Shown one piece after another: positions 25,524 through 36,617 of a DNA stretch of 64,000 nucleotides. Position 1 is the first letter of the stretch, and the number at the start of each line of letters is the position of its first letter. The stretch comes from Posidoniimonas polymericola. GTDB taxonomy: Bacteria; Planctomycetota; Planctomycetia; Pirellulales; Lacipirellulaceae. The notes beneath the pieces were generated by a model. The model did not search any database, was not told the DNA's origin, and was given only the letters and a program-made list of their open reading frames with translations. The DNA lies in assembly GCF_007859935.1 (NCBI RefSeq), contig NZ_SJPO01000001.1, positions 496,001-560,000 of the forward strand. The letters run 5' to 3'. Both the position numbers and the translations under genes were made by a program.

Positions 25524-26060
25524 GTGACCGAATCCGCCGACCACAACCCGTACGCGTCGCCCCTGGCAGAGGACGAGCCTGGCGATCCGCCCGTGTGGGA
25601 CGCCTTCAGTCGCAACGGGTTGGTCGTCACGGCGCCCAAGTCAGAACTGCCTGCGAGGTGCTTCGTGTGCAACCAGCCCGCGACCCGCCGGCATCGGATG
25701 CGGCGCGACGGCTGGGTCACGATGAAAGGGTTGGTCTCCGTTTCTCTGCTCTGGTACTACTGCGACACGCACCACAAGCGTCAGTGGATCCGCCGGCTGT
25801 CACTTCCGGCGACGGCCCTGCTCATCCTACTGCTGCTGCAGATGGGGCCTGTGGTGACGCTGGCAATCCAGGCGGGGAATGTGGGCCTAGTAATATCACT
25901 GGCCGTCGCGATCGTTTTGTTAGTTTCGACGCTCTACGGCATCCGCTTGGCAGGGGAGTGGATTGGCGGCCGGCCAACCATTGTCGAAGTGACTCCCGCA
26001 CGTGTGAAAGTGAAGGGCGCCGGAGCAGCCTTCCTGGCGAGCATCCACCGCCCCGCTTGA
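25524..26060 (+). CDS. NPYASP zinc-ribbon-like membrane protein, paralogue 3
   Basis: The 178-residue product has HNPYASPLAEDE at residues 7-18, Cys46-x2-Cys49 in ELPARCFVCNQPA, Cys80-x2-His83 in WYYCDTHHKRQ, with the same 30-residue spacing as in the other two, and two long membrane helices (about 95-115 and 120-142). The C-terminal HAGRPFLDSL block of the others is reduced to a degenerate GAGAAFLASIHRPA. The start is GTG 25524, the only in-frame start that leaves the NPYASP lead. It is separated from paralogue 2 by a REP pair. Confidence 0.83.
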   Translation: MTESADHNPYASPLAEDEPGDPPVWDAFSRNGLVVTAPKSELPARCFVCNQPATRRHRMRRDGWVTMKGLVSVSLLWYYCDTHHKRQWIRRLSLPATALLILLLLQMGPVVTLAIQAGNVGLVISLAVAIVLLVSTLYGIRLAGEWIGGRPTIVEVTPARVKVKGAGAAFLASIHRPA

Positions 26061-26076
26061 CCACCGACCCCGATCA

Positions 26077-26170
26077 ATAGCCGGCGAGCTACGTCTCGGC
26101 GGATCTCTCTTAGCGGGGCAAACTCTGCTCTCGTGGGGGAGCATCCGCCGACGCGTAGGTCGCCGGCTAT
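26077..26170 (+). repeat. 94-base palindromic repeat, left copy flanking RAYT 2
   Basis: The element has foot ATAG and two facing hairpin halves (CCGGCGA...TCGGCGG at the left, CCGCCGACGCGTAGGTCGCCGG at the right), ending CTAT. A second copy in the same orientation lies at 26718-26811; the two differ at 6 of 94 positions. Confidence 0.9.
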
Positions 26171-26215
26171 TTTGGGGAATCTCCACTTGTGTTTGCCCGT
26201 GACTATGCTAGGGCC

Positions 26216-26701
26216 ATGCCCTGTTTTCTCTTCACCTACCACGCCTACGGCACGTGGCTGCCGGATCGGAGCGAAGGGTACGTTCAACGCAAGCGAGGTT
26301 TGCTTTTTCAGGATGTTGAAATGGGTCGCATCTACAGACACGCCATGACGGCTGACGCCGTCGTCTTCGATGGCGAACGCCAACTCGTTGCAATTGAGGC
26401 CGTGCTGAACGCCGCCCGGTGTGTTGATCTCACCGCTCATTCGATCGCCACTGAAACGACGCACGTCCACGCCCTCGTGAGCTGGGCCAGCGAACAACGC
26501 ACTTGGCTGCAGAACCGCTCGAGCGTCAAGAAGGCAATCACGCTAGCCCTGCAGCAAGGCTCTGACCGCAAGCAGTGGCTTTCTGACAGCGCGTCGCGCA
26601 AGCAAGTCAAAGACCGCAATCATTTCGCGCACCTGCTGCATAACTATCTGCCGTCGCACCGTGGCTGGAAGTGGGACGAACAAAAGGGGCGCTATCAGTA
26701 A
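26216..26701 (+). CDS. RAYT-like Y1 (HUH) transposase 2
   Basis: The 161-residue product is a relative of RAYT 1: PCFLFTYHAYGTWLPDRSEGYVQRKRG at the N-terminus, HUH motif HVH in ATETTHVHALVSW, and the C-terminal SRKQVKDRNHFAHLLHNYLPSHRGWKW with the probable nucleophile Tyr. ATG 26216 is chosen over 26189 because MPCFLFTYHAYG is the shared start of both copies. The gene is bracketed by two 94-base direct repeats of a palindrome, as expected for a transposase that recognises those hairpins. A TATGCT hexamer ends a few bases before the ATG. All key motifs are intact, so the enzyme may be active. Confidence 0.85.
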   Translation: MPCFLFTYHAYGTWLPDRSEGYVQRKRGLLFQDVEMGRIYRHAMTADAVVFDGERQLVAIEAVLNAARCVDLTAHSIATETTHVHALVSWASEQRTWLQNRSSVKKAITLALQQGSDRKQWLSDSASRKQVKDRNHFAHLLHNYLPSHRGWKWDEQKGRYQ

Positions 26702-26717
26702 CCGGTCAGCGATTCCC

Positions 26718-26811
26718 ATAGCCGGCGAGCTACTCCTCGGCGGATCTCTCTTAGCGGGGCAAAATCTGCTTTCGTGGGGGAGCAACCGCCGACGCGTAGG
26801 TCGCCGACTAT
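26718..26811 (+). repeat. 94-base palindromic repeat, right copy flanking RAYT 2
   Basis: This is the second copy of the element at 26077-26170. It ends 7 bases before the purC stop codon on the opposite strand, so it also fills the gap between the convergent RAYT 2 and purC genes. Confidence 0.9.
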
Positions 26812-26818
26812 TGTCTTG

Positions 26819-27733
<915 letters not shown>

Positions 27734-28061
27734 AGCGATCGGTCGAATTGCGTGGGTGGGATTTGCGGGCCGGTGGGGCGTGCGGAGTATACCGCGGGGC
27801 CGGGGGGGCCGCCCAGCGTCGGCGATTGGCGGGCAAGAACGGTTGTTGCCGCCGTAGCCGCAACCTAGAATCAATGTTTGGACGCGGCTGACGGGCGTCC
27901 GACACCAGCGTCCAACTACTCTTGGGCCGCGTTGGGGGCAAGCGTTGGTCGTAGGCAATTTCTGAGGCGTCCATGGCGATCCCGGCATCTCATCTCCCTC
28001 GGCTGCTGGGCAACCCGCCCCGCGGAGGACGCGGCGCCGCCGACCGCGTGGGGAGCACGCC
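27734..28061. other. Divergent intergenic region purC / 28062 gene
   Basis: A 328-base gap. It contains one promoter-like pair on the plus strand (27843-27871) and G-rich stretches near 27765-27810. No ORF with protein-like composition and no clear promoter for purC were seen. Confidence 0.5.
27843..27871 (+). promoter_or_regulatory. Candidate promoter for the 28062 gene
   Basis: TTGTTG (27843-27848) and TAGAAT (27866-27871) with 17-base spacing, about 190 bases before the start codon. The match is moderate. Confidence 0.4.
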
Positions 28062-29570
28062 ATGGGACTGATGCGGCTGAACGTCCGCTGCCCCGAACGC
28101 ATCGCGGACCCCGACCTCAAACGCGTGTACCTCGCCGGACCCGACGACCTGCCGTACCACGGCCGGGCGCACCTCGCCGGCGACATGCTGCACATCGAAC
28201 GTCGCGAGGACGCCTCGGGCGCGCTGTGCGTCCCCTGGGTGCTCGACGAGCACGGCGTGTGGATGATCAACACCACCACGCTGATGGAGCGCGAACGCCC
28301 CTACCAGCTCGAGGTCGAGCTCGCCCGCGGCATCGTGTTCCGCGTCCGCAACCAGCTGGCCGCCTGGCAGATGCTCGGGCTCAAGGCGCCCGAGGACCTG
28401 ACCAACCTGATCTCCGAGGCGACCACCGCCTTCAGCCGCTCGGCGGTGATGCAGGCCGACCCGCCGGCCGCGGTCGCGAAGGCGATCGAGGCGATCTCGC
28501 TCGGCGCCGCCGCGTCGCTCCGCCTGGCGGACGTCTACGCCGAGCAGGCGCTGTCGGTCCGCACCGCCAACGGCGCCCGCCTGCCGACGCTGCTCGGCGT
28601 CCGCATGGCCGCGCCCCCCGACCCCGGCAAGGGGCTCGGCTACGGCGAGCAGCTCGACCCGTTCAGCATTATCTCGATCCCCAGCGGCTGGAAGGACGTC
28701 GAGCCGACCGAGGCCAAACGCGAATGGTCCCCCATCGACGACACCGTCAAGTGGGCCCAGGAAAACCGCCGCCGGGTCAGCCTCGGGCCGCTGCTAGAGT
28801 TCTGTGATTCGCGCGTCCCCGAGTGGGCCTACCTGTTCGAGGGCGAGGGCGACACACTCGCCTCGCTTATGCTGGGTCACGTCGAGGCGTGCGTCAAACG
28901 CTACCGCGGCCGCGTCAACCTGTGGAACGTCGCCGGCCGGGTCAACCGCAGCCGCGTGCTCGGCCTGACCGACGAGCAACGCCTGCAGCTGGTCGCCCGC
29001 GCGGTCCGGCGGGTCCGCGAGCTCGACCCCGGCACGCCGGTCACCGTCTGCTTCGACCAGCCGTGGGGCGAGTCGCTCGCCTCGGAGTCGGCCGACCTGG
29101 CCGCCATCGAGTTCGCCGACGCGCTCGAGCGGGCGGACCTCGGCATCGCCGGCTTCGGCGTCGAGCTGAACATCGGCTACCTCCCCAACGGCACCACCCC
29201 CCGCAGCCCGTTGGCGTACAGCCAGCTGCTCGACAACTGGAGCCTGCGGCTCGAGCTGCCGCTGCTGGTGATGCTGACGCTCCCCAGCGGCGCCGGCCCC
29301 GACCCCAAGGCGGTCAGCAAGGTCAAGGCCTTGCAAGCCAGCGGCAACCCAGACGCCCCGCCATTCCCGTCCCCCGATTCGCAGGCCGAGTGGATCCAGT
29401 CGTGCCTGCCGGTGTTCCTGGCGAAGAACTGCGTGCAGGTCGTGATCTACAATCAGCTCCGCGACGACGTCCCGCACGAGCTGCCCCACGGCGGCCTGGT
29501 CGACGCCGCCGGCGTCGCCAAGCCGGCCGCCGCCGCCCTGGCCGAACTTCGCGGCCAGTATCTGGCTTAG
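28062..29570 (+). CDS. GH10-like (xylanase-fold) protein, acid/base residue apparently lost
   Basis: The 502-residue protein has no signal peptide. Its second half looks like a (beta/alpha)8 glycoside hydrolase of the GH10 type as found in planctomycetes, with an N-terminal beta domain (residues 1-100) ahead of it. At the place of the GH10 acid/base motif WDVVNE it reads W288-N-V-A-G-R293, so the Glu is replaced by Arg. A Glu368 in FGVELNIGY may match the nucleophile motif. It could therefore be a binding or structural protein, not an ordinary xylanase. The gene is probably followed by a terminator-like hairpin pair. The next gene is a GH5 enzyme. Confidence 0.7.
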   Translation: MGLMRLNVRCPERIADPDLKRVYLAGPDDLPYHGRAHLAGDMLHIERREDASGALCVPWVLDEHGVWMINTTTLMERERPYQLEVELARGIVFRVRNQLAAWQMLGLKAPEDLTNLISEATTAFSRSAVMQADPPAAVAKAIEAISLGAAASLRLADVYAEQALSVRTANGARLPTLLGVRMAAPPDPGKGLGYGEQLDPFSIISIPSGWKDVEPTEAKREWSPIDDTVKWAQENRRRVSLGPLLEFCDSRVPEWAYLFEGEGDTLASLMLGHVEACVKRYRGRVNLWNVAGRVNRSRVLGLTDEQRLQLVARAVRRVRELDPGTPVTVCFDQPWGESLASESADLAAIEFADALERADLGIAGFGVELNIGYLPNGTTPRSPLAYSQLLDNWSLRLELPLLVMLTLPSGAGPDPKAVSKVKALQASGNPDAPPFPSPDSQAEWIQSCLPVFLAKNCVQVVIYNQLRDDVPHELPHGGLVDAAGVAKPAAAALAELRGQYLA

Positions 29571-30079
29571 CTGTACCTGGCGTAGCTGGGGAGCCGGTGT
29601 GCTGCTCCATCGGCTGTCACCGATGGCTCTCTATTCCAGATTCTGGAATGCAGCGGTGACTTTTTTCCCTGCTGTCGACATCGGTTTATAGGGACAAAAG
29701 TCGGGCCCTGTGTGCGCCGCGCGTCTCGCTAAGTTGTTTGCCGGCTACACGTAATGAGATGCCGCACGCTTGTCACCAGGCGACTTTTGTCCGTTGTTGC
29801 GCACTCGTGGGGACAAATCTCCGCAGCTGGTCGTTTAGCGCCGCCGGCGCGCACACCCTGGGGAATGGCGTCGATCCTGTATTGGAACGGACGGGGTGGC
29901 TCTTTTCGACAACCAAGTGGCGAGACTCTGAGAACCCTGCTGGCCGCAGAAATGGCAGGCTCGGCCGGCGGTCGGTTGCAAACTTCTCGTCCTCCGCACT
30001 TTTTGCTTCCGCTCGGGGCGCCGCGGCGCGTAGGCTGATGGGACTCATGGCTTATCTCTTCGGAACAGGAGCTCCAGGC
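29571..30079. other. Intergenic region 28062 gene to GH5 gene
   Basis: A 509-base gap. It holds the hairpins at 29608-29649, the 12-mer AAAAGTCGGGCC (29697-29708) that recurs at 53061-53072, and an open frame that continues into the GH5 gene but reads as non-coding. A Shine-Dalgarno AGGAG stands at 30067-30071. Confidence 0.55.
29608..29649. repeat. Two adjacent hairpins after the 28062 gene
   Basis: CCATCGG-ctgtca-CCGATGG (29608-29627) is followed closely by the palindrome ATTCCAGA-T-TCTGGAAT (29633-29649). No T-tract follows, so a terminator role is only possible. Confidence 0.55.
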
Positions 30080-31435
30080 GTGAAGAATCGCACCGGCCTT
30101 TTCTTCTCAGCGACCGCGGTCCTCGTGCTGTCTGCTGGGAACCTCGCGGCGCAGTTCCCGACGCCGACCTACGGCTGGAACCTCGGCAACACGCTCGAGC
30201 CCCCGAGTGGCGAGGGGTCGTGGGCCCCGGCCGCGACTCAGCAGATGATCAACGCGGCAGCCGACGCCGGGTTCAACACCATCCGCCTGCCGGTGGCGTG
30301 GGACAGCCACGCCAACCAATCAACCCACCAGATCAACGCCGCCTGGATGACGCGGGTCAAGGAGGTGGTCGACTGGTGCATCGACGCCGACCTAACCGTG
30401 GTGCTCAACACGCACTGGGACGGCGGCTGGCTAGAGAACAACATCGGCGCCGCGGTCAACCCGACCATCGACGCCAAGATGGCCAGCTACTGGACGCAGA
30501 TCGCCACCACGTTTGCCGACTACGACGAGCGGCTGTTGTTCGCCGCGGCCAACGAGCCCAATGTCGACAACGCGGCGCAGATGACCACGCTGACCCACTA
30601 CTACCAGACCTTCGTCGACGCGGTGCGGGGGCAGGGGGGGGCCAACGCCGACCGCTGGCTGGTCGTGCAGGGTCCGCGGACCGACATCAGCAAGACCGAC
30701 CAGCTCATGAACACCCTCCCCACTGACCCGACCGAGGGCCGGCTGGCGATCGAGGTCCACTACTACGACCCGTGGCAGTTCGCCGGCCTTGATCAGGACG
30801 AGAACTGGGGCGACATGTTCTACTTCTGGGGCGAGGAACACCGCTCGACCACGCTGCCCGGCCGCAACGCCACCCACAGCCAGGAGGCCCACCTGGCGGC
30901 GCAGTTCCAGAAGATGAACGCCAAGTTCGTCAGCCAGGGCGTGCCGGTGATCCTCGGCGAGTTCAGCGCCATGAACCGTACCGGCAACCCCGACCTCGTG
31001 GGCGAGGAGCTCGAGCTGCACCTCGCCGCGCGCGAGGCGTACCACAAGCTGATCGTCGACACGGCCAACAGCCTCGGCATCGCGCCGTTCTACTGGGACA
31101 ACGGCCACACCGGGGCCAACGGCTCGGGGATCTTCAACCGCGTCGCCGCCACGGTCTTCGACCAGCGGACCGTCGCGGCCGTGACCGGCGGCCCCGGCCT
31201 GGCGGGCGACTTCAACGCCGATGGCCGGGTCAACGCGGCCGACTACACGCTGTGGCGGGACAACGCCGGCTCGGCCAACGACTACTTCGCCTGGTGGGGC
31301 AACTACGGCGCCGCGGCCGCGGCGCCCGGCGACGCGTCGGTCGTCCCCGAGGCGCACGCGCAGGCCGCGCTGGCGGTGCTCGCCAGCGTAGGCAGCGTCT
31401 GGCGGATGCTCACCACGCGGTCCGCTGGGCGGTAG
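30080..31435 (+). CDS. Secreted GH5 cellulase with dockerin-like repeat and PEP-CTERM-like end
   Basis: GH5 enzymes cut beta-glucans such as cellulose. The 451-residue protein has a signal peptide (residues 1-25, ending NLAAQ), the GH5 start YGWNLGNTLEPP, NTIRLPVAW, VVLNTHWDGGW, acid/base Glu159 in AAANEPNV, VHYYDPWQF, nucleophile Glu294 in VILGEFSAM, and FYWDNGHTG. After the barrel comes a dockerin-like calcium loop GDFNADGRVNAADYTLWRDN and a hydrophobic tail that starts VVPEAHA, close to a PEP-CTERM anchor but with PEA in place of PEP. GTG 30080 is chosen because AGGAG lies 8 bases upstream and the signal peptide then starts at residue 1. Confidence 0.92.
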   Translation: MKNRTGLFFSATAVLVLSAGNLAAQFPTPTYGWNLGNTLEPPSGEGSWAPAATQQMINAAADAGFNTIRLPVAWDSHANQSTHQINAAWMTRVKEVVDWCIDADLTVVLNTHWDGGWLENNIGAAVNPTIDAKMASYWTQIATTFADYDERLLFAAANEPNVDNAAQMTTLTHYYQTFVDAVRGQGGANADRWLVVQGPRTDISKTDQLMNTLPTDPTEGRLAIEVHYYDPWQFAGLDQDENWGDMFYFWGEEHRSTTLPGRNATHSQEAHLAAQFQKMNAKFVSQGVPVILGEFSAMNRTGNPDLVGEELELHLAAREAYHKLIVDTANSLGIAPFYWDNGHTGANGSGIFNRVAATVFDQRTVAAVTGGPGLAGDFNADGRVNAADYTLWRDNAGSANDYFAWWGNYGAAAAAPGDASVVPEAHAQAALAVLASVGSVWRMLTTRSAGR

Positions 31436-31462
31436 CGGAGAAGCCTCTACCAGGCCTCTGCT

Positions 31463-31521
31463 TCTTGTGCCTTTTTGTGGCCATTTGATAGAGCCACGAA
31501 AAGGCACAAAGGGCACAAAAA
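31463..31521. repeat. Palindromic repeat, copy 1, left of ECF/membrane pair
   Basis: GTGCCTTTTTGTGGC, a short spacer and GCCACGAAAAGGCAC form an imperfect hairpin. A second copy lies at 32851-32906, so the sigma factor gene pair is bracketed. Confidence 0.75.
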
Positions 31522-31716
31522 CTGGCGGTTAGGCTGTGTGTTCGCGTGCTTCGCGGCCTCGCTGCACTGACGTTTTTTGCTTTCTCGAGATCGCTTGTAA
31601 GAAACTGCGGTCCGCAGGCAACTAGTAGGGTGTTCTGCCCACGTGCCTGACCCTTGAGAGGCCGGCGCGGTAGGAGCTTTCATCACACACTCGAGTTTGA
31701 GTCCACGCGAACGCGG

Positions 31717-32226
31717 ATGCACGACCGGGAGCGGGAAGAGCGACTGAACGACTGGCTGAACCGCCACGAGGGCCTATTGGTCAAGGTCGCCCGCTCGTTT
31801 ACACGGACGTCGCACGACCAGGACGACCTGATCCAGGAGATCAGCTTCCAGCTGTGGAAGTCGATCCCCGGCTACCAGCCGAGAGTTGCCGAGTCGACCT
31901 GGGTGTACCGGGTCGCGTTCTACACGGCGATTAACTGGTCGCGTAAGGAGCGGTCGCGTGAAGAACGCGTCCGCGAACTCCGCGACAAGCCGCCGCCGAA
32001 CGAGCGATCGGGGCCGCCCGACCAGCGGCTGGAGTGGCTGTACGACCAGATCGCCCGGATGGAGCCCATCGACCGCTCGCTCACGCTGCTGGTGCTCGAC
32101 GGGCGCAGCTACCGCGAAATGTCCGAGACGCTCGGCATTTCCGAGAGCAATGTCGGGGTCCGGATCAACCGCCTCAAGAAGCGGCTCACAAATCAACTGG
32201 AACGAGGGGACGATCATGAGCTTTGA
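31717..32226 (+). CDS. ECF-type sigma factor
   Basis: The 169-residue protein has a standard ECF layout: region 2 with HEGLLVKVARSFTRTSHDQDDLIQEISFQLWKSI, YTAINWSRKERSRE, and region 4 with DRSLTLLVLDGRSYREMSETLGISESNVGVRINRLKKRL. ATG 31717 (MHDREREERL) is chosen as it gives a normal-length N-terminus. Its last 11 bases overlap the start of the next gene, a four-helix membrane protein, so translation is coupled; that partner is a candidate anti-sigma factor. The pair is flanked by copies of one palindrome. Confidence 0.92.
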   Translation: MHDREREERLNDWLNRHEGLLVKVARSFTRTSHDQDDLIQEISFQLWKSIPGYQPRVAESTWVYRVAFYTAINWSRKERSREERVRELRDKPPPNERSGPPDQRLEWLYDQIARMEPIDRSLTLLVLDGRSYREMSETLGISESNVGVRINRLKKRLTNQLERGDDHEL

Positions 32227-32803
32227 CGACGTGCAGGCGATCTGGGATTCACAACAACCCGCCGGGGACCGACTTGATCGGGACGCGCTGACGCAGTGCA
32301 TCAAGGCGGACAGCCGTTCGCTGATGCGGATCGTTGGAGCGACCGAGATGGTGATGACGCTCACGCTGTTGTTCATGGCGGCGATGTTCATGCGCGACCC
32401 GCTGCTCCAGGGGCACGACCGTGTGCTGCTGGTCGCCGCCTTCGCCTGCCTGGCGGCGGCGGCCTACGTGTGGACCGGCCGCGTGGCCCGCAAGAAGCGG
32501 GAGGTCCGCTACGACGCGTCGCTCTTGGGGATGGTCGAGCGGTCGATCGCCGCGATCGACTACCAGATCGCCCGCATGCGGGGCTTCCTGTGGTGCTTCG
32601 GGGCCCCGACCAGCCTCGGCCTGTTGATCGGGCTGCTGATCGTCGACGACTCGAAACGCTACCTGTTCTACTGGGTTTTCATCCCGGCCTACTGCCTCTG
32701 CATGGGCCTGACCTGGCTGCAGATCGGGCGCGAGATCCGCACCAAGACGCAGCCCGAGCGGCGGCGGCTCGCGCAGCTGCGCGACCAGCTCATCGAAGGG
32801 TGA
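32216..32803 (+). CDS. Four-helix membrane protein, candidate anti-sigma partner
   Basis: The 195-residue product has an acidic cytoplasmic N-terminus of about 40 residues (SFDDVQAIWDSQQPAGDRL), two membrane helices (about 41-60 and 68-86), a charged amphipathic loop (YDASLLGMVERSIAAIDYQIARMRG), two more helices (about 122-140 and 147-168), and a basic C-terminal tail. ATG 32216 follows GAGGGG and overlaps the sigma factor stop. Overlap with an ECF gene is typical for anti-sigma genes, though the zinc-binding HxxxCxxC motif of ZAS domains is absent. A similar four-helix module forms the C-terminus of the kinase at 32968. Confidence 0.82.
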   Translation: MSFDDVQAIWDSQQPAGDRLDRDALTQCIKADSRSLMRIVGATEMVMTLTLLFMAAMFMRDPLLQGHDRVLLVAAFACLAAAAYVWTGRVARKKREVRYDASLLGMVERSIAAIDYQIARMRGFLWCFGAPTSLGLLIGLLIVDDSKRYLFYWVFIPAYCLCMGLTWLQIGREIRTKTQPERRRLAQLRDQLIEG

Positions 32804-32850
32804 CCTCAGACGCCGGACCGCCAGGAGCCCCGACATTTCTCGTGCCTCTT

Positions 32851-32906
32851 CGTGCCTTTTTGTGGCCATTTGATTGAGCGACGAAAAGGCACAAAGAGCA
32901 CGAAAA
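32851..32906. repeat. Palindromic repeat, copy 2, right of ECF/membrane pair
   Basis: This is the same palindrome as 31463-31521 in the same orientation, with GTGCCTTTTTGTGGCC and ACGAAAAGGCACAAAG arms and a few changes in spacer and arms. It also separates the 32216 gene from the convergent kinase gene. Confidence 0.75.
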
Positions 32907-32967
32907 GTTGGTGTGAAAAGCGAAGTTGCACGCGGACAGGTGTCCGACCGTCTGTCCGCGATTGGGC

Positions 32968-34776
<1,809 letters not shown>

Positions 34777-35578
34777 TCTCGACCAATTCTTGCTGGCATT
34801 TTTCTCGGATCAGGTGCAGGCGGCGTTCGACCGTCCGCTCGGAACAGCCGAGTTTTGCGGCGATTTCGGCGTTGGTGTGCCCCGCTAACTTGGCAACCGC
34901 CAATTCCTGGAGCTGCCCGACACCCAGATGAGAAAAAAGTTGCTCCACCGCTTCCTGCAGCATCAGGACCATCTCGGGCGAGGGCTCGTCGCCGATCGCC
35001 TCGATGACCAGCGAGTCGTCCCCGGCGGGCCCATCCCGTGGCCCATCGAGCGAGTGGACCTGCACGCCGCCGCCCCGCCGCTGCCGCTGGTCGTGCCGGT
35101 GCTTGTCGACCACCTTGCGGGCCGCCATCCGCAGCAGCAGCCGCCACAGGTCGTCGCGGTCGGCCAGGTCGGGGAAGCGGCCTGCCTCGGCCGCCCGGTA
35201 GAAGCTGTCGAAGACGCTCAGCACGATGTCCTCTTCGTCCGACACCGCGGCGTTCTGACCCCGCAGCCGACTGCGCACCGCCCGCACCAGCCGATCAAAG
35301 TAGTGCCGCCAGAGCCGCGACGCCGCGGCCGAGTCGCCCGCCTTCACCAGGTCGATCCAGTGACTGACATCAGACGAGCGGGGCATTAGCGGGGGCGGGC
35401 ACGATGGGGCCCGGAGAGGAGCTGCGGGGCGGTTTGCCTTATGGTAGCACAACGGGGCGCCGCGGAGACGGCCCGAATGGGAGACTATGCCTTCCTACGT
35501 GGGCCGGGTACTGTTTACCGCTATACTTCTTGGATCGAGTTAATCCAATTTCGCAGTAGGCGTAGGTAGAGGAATGTC

Positions 35579-36304
35579 ATGATCAGACTGGCCCTCATTG
35601 GACTCGCGCTCTTGTGTGTGTCATGCAACGGTGACCCTGCAGAGCGACGCGCCGCTTCAGTCGAACCAGCGATCGACAGGACCGGCAAGGCCATATACGC
35701 GGAATTCAAGTCGACAATTGGCCAAGACAATGTCGTGAGGCCTACGCCGTTGTATCGGGAGGTTGCAGAAGATGACTCGTATTGGGAGTCTGAAACAGGA
35801 TTCAACCTGTACCGGAAAGTAATGATCGAACTGAGTGATGCAGACGGTGTGTGGCTGAATTTCTTGCACTGGCAAGCGCCGAAGATCAGTGGTCTGCAGG
35901 AAGCGATTAAAGATGGTATGGCGGCGTACGTATCCGAGGGGCAAACGCGAGCCTATGTCGCTGACCTGTACGAGCATGTTCCTGTTGAGGAACGAGACCT
36001 GTCGTACATGTTCTATGCGGCATTTGCTGACTCTCACTGTGGTGTGCGCCGTAACCTTCTGTATCAGATTCCAACGGATAGACTCAACTCAAATCAAATG
36101 GCTTGTCTCTTGAACAAGGCGAATGACGAAGATGAGTGGTACTTCGCTCGCATAGGAGCAGCGTGGGCCTTGGCCGCAGCAGGCAATGAATCTGGGGTGC
36201 TCTGGGCGCAATCGCAGAAAGAAATAATGGAGAACAAGGAGCATCAGCAGCTACTGGATCAAGTTCTTCAAGCGGCTGAAAGTCGTGCTAATCTGTCGCG
36301 ATAA
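35579..36304 (+). CDS. Hypothetical lipoprotein, lower GC than surroundings
   Basis: The 241-residue product starts with a lipoprotein signal MIRLALIGLALLCVSC with lipobox LCVSC (Cys16). The mature part is rich in Trp, Tyr, Asp and Glu, with DSYWESETGFNLYRKVMIEL and EWYFARIGAAWALAAAGNESGVLWAQ, and is probably helical. No family is recognised. The AT content, especially in codon third positions, is clearly higher than in the neighbours, which suggests recent arrival by transfer. A TATACT hexamer lies at 35522-35527 without a clear -35. The next 300 bases contain a REP pair. Confidence 0.8.
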   Translation: MIRLALIGLALLCVSCNGDPAERRAASVEPAIDRTGKAIYAEFKSTIGQDNVVRPTPLYREVAEDDSYWESETGFNLYRKVMIELSDADGVWLNFLHWQAPKISGLQEAIKDGMAAYVSEGQTRAYVADLYEHVPVEERDLSYMFYAAFADSHCGVRRNLLYQIPTDRLNSNQMACLLNKANDEDEWYFARIGAAWALAAAGNESGVLWAQSQKEIMENKEHQQLLDQVLQAAESRANLSR

Positions 36305-36403
36305 CGGTCGCCAGCGATGACTCGGACAGGACTGATATGAATCCCATCCGTGCTGTGTGGCGGGCTTGCGTTTGCTCCACGGGTTTGGCCAGCCATGCGA
36401 CCC

Positions 36404-36486
36404 GTAGCCCCCCGCTCTGCGGGGGAATCTTGTTGGCCCACGGTTGAACGTCGGTGACGCTATCCCCCGGCAGAGCCGGGGGCTAC
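36404..36486. repeat. REP-like palindrome pair
   Basis: The left arm (36404-36424, GTAG foot, CCCCCCGCTCTGCGGGG hairpin) faces the right arm at 36465-36486. The right arm is identical over 22 bases to 25451-25472; the left is an altered copy. Confidence 0.85.
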
Positions 36487-36617
36487 GAGCTTTTCCGCTA
36501 GGCTGCCGCTACGGTGGGTTTCGACTAGAATGTCATTGCGTGCCGCCGGTTCCTGAAAGGGCCAAACTGCCCGCCGCGTAGGCGTTGGATCCTTCTTCCC
36601 GACTGATTGATTGTTCC

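Noticed and set aside
23508-26811. Prophage or integrative element
   Set aside because: No integrase, phage structural gene or tRNA attachment site; the RAYT genes and REPs explain the repeats.
29738-30079. N-terminal extension of the GH5 gene
   Set aside because: A GTG with a good Shine-Dalgarno and signal peptide at 30080 explains the gene; the extension reads as non-coding and would bury the signal peptide.
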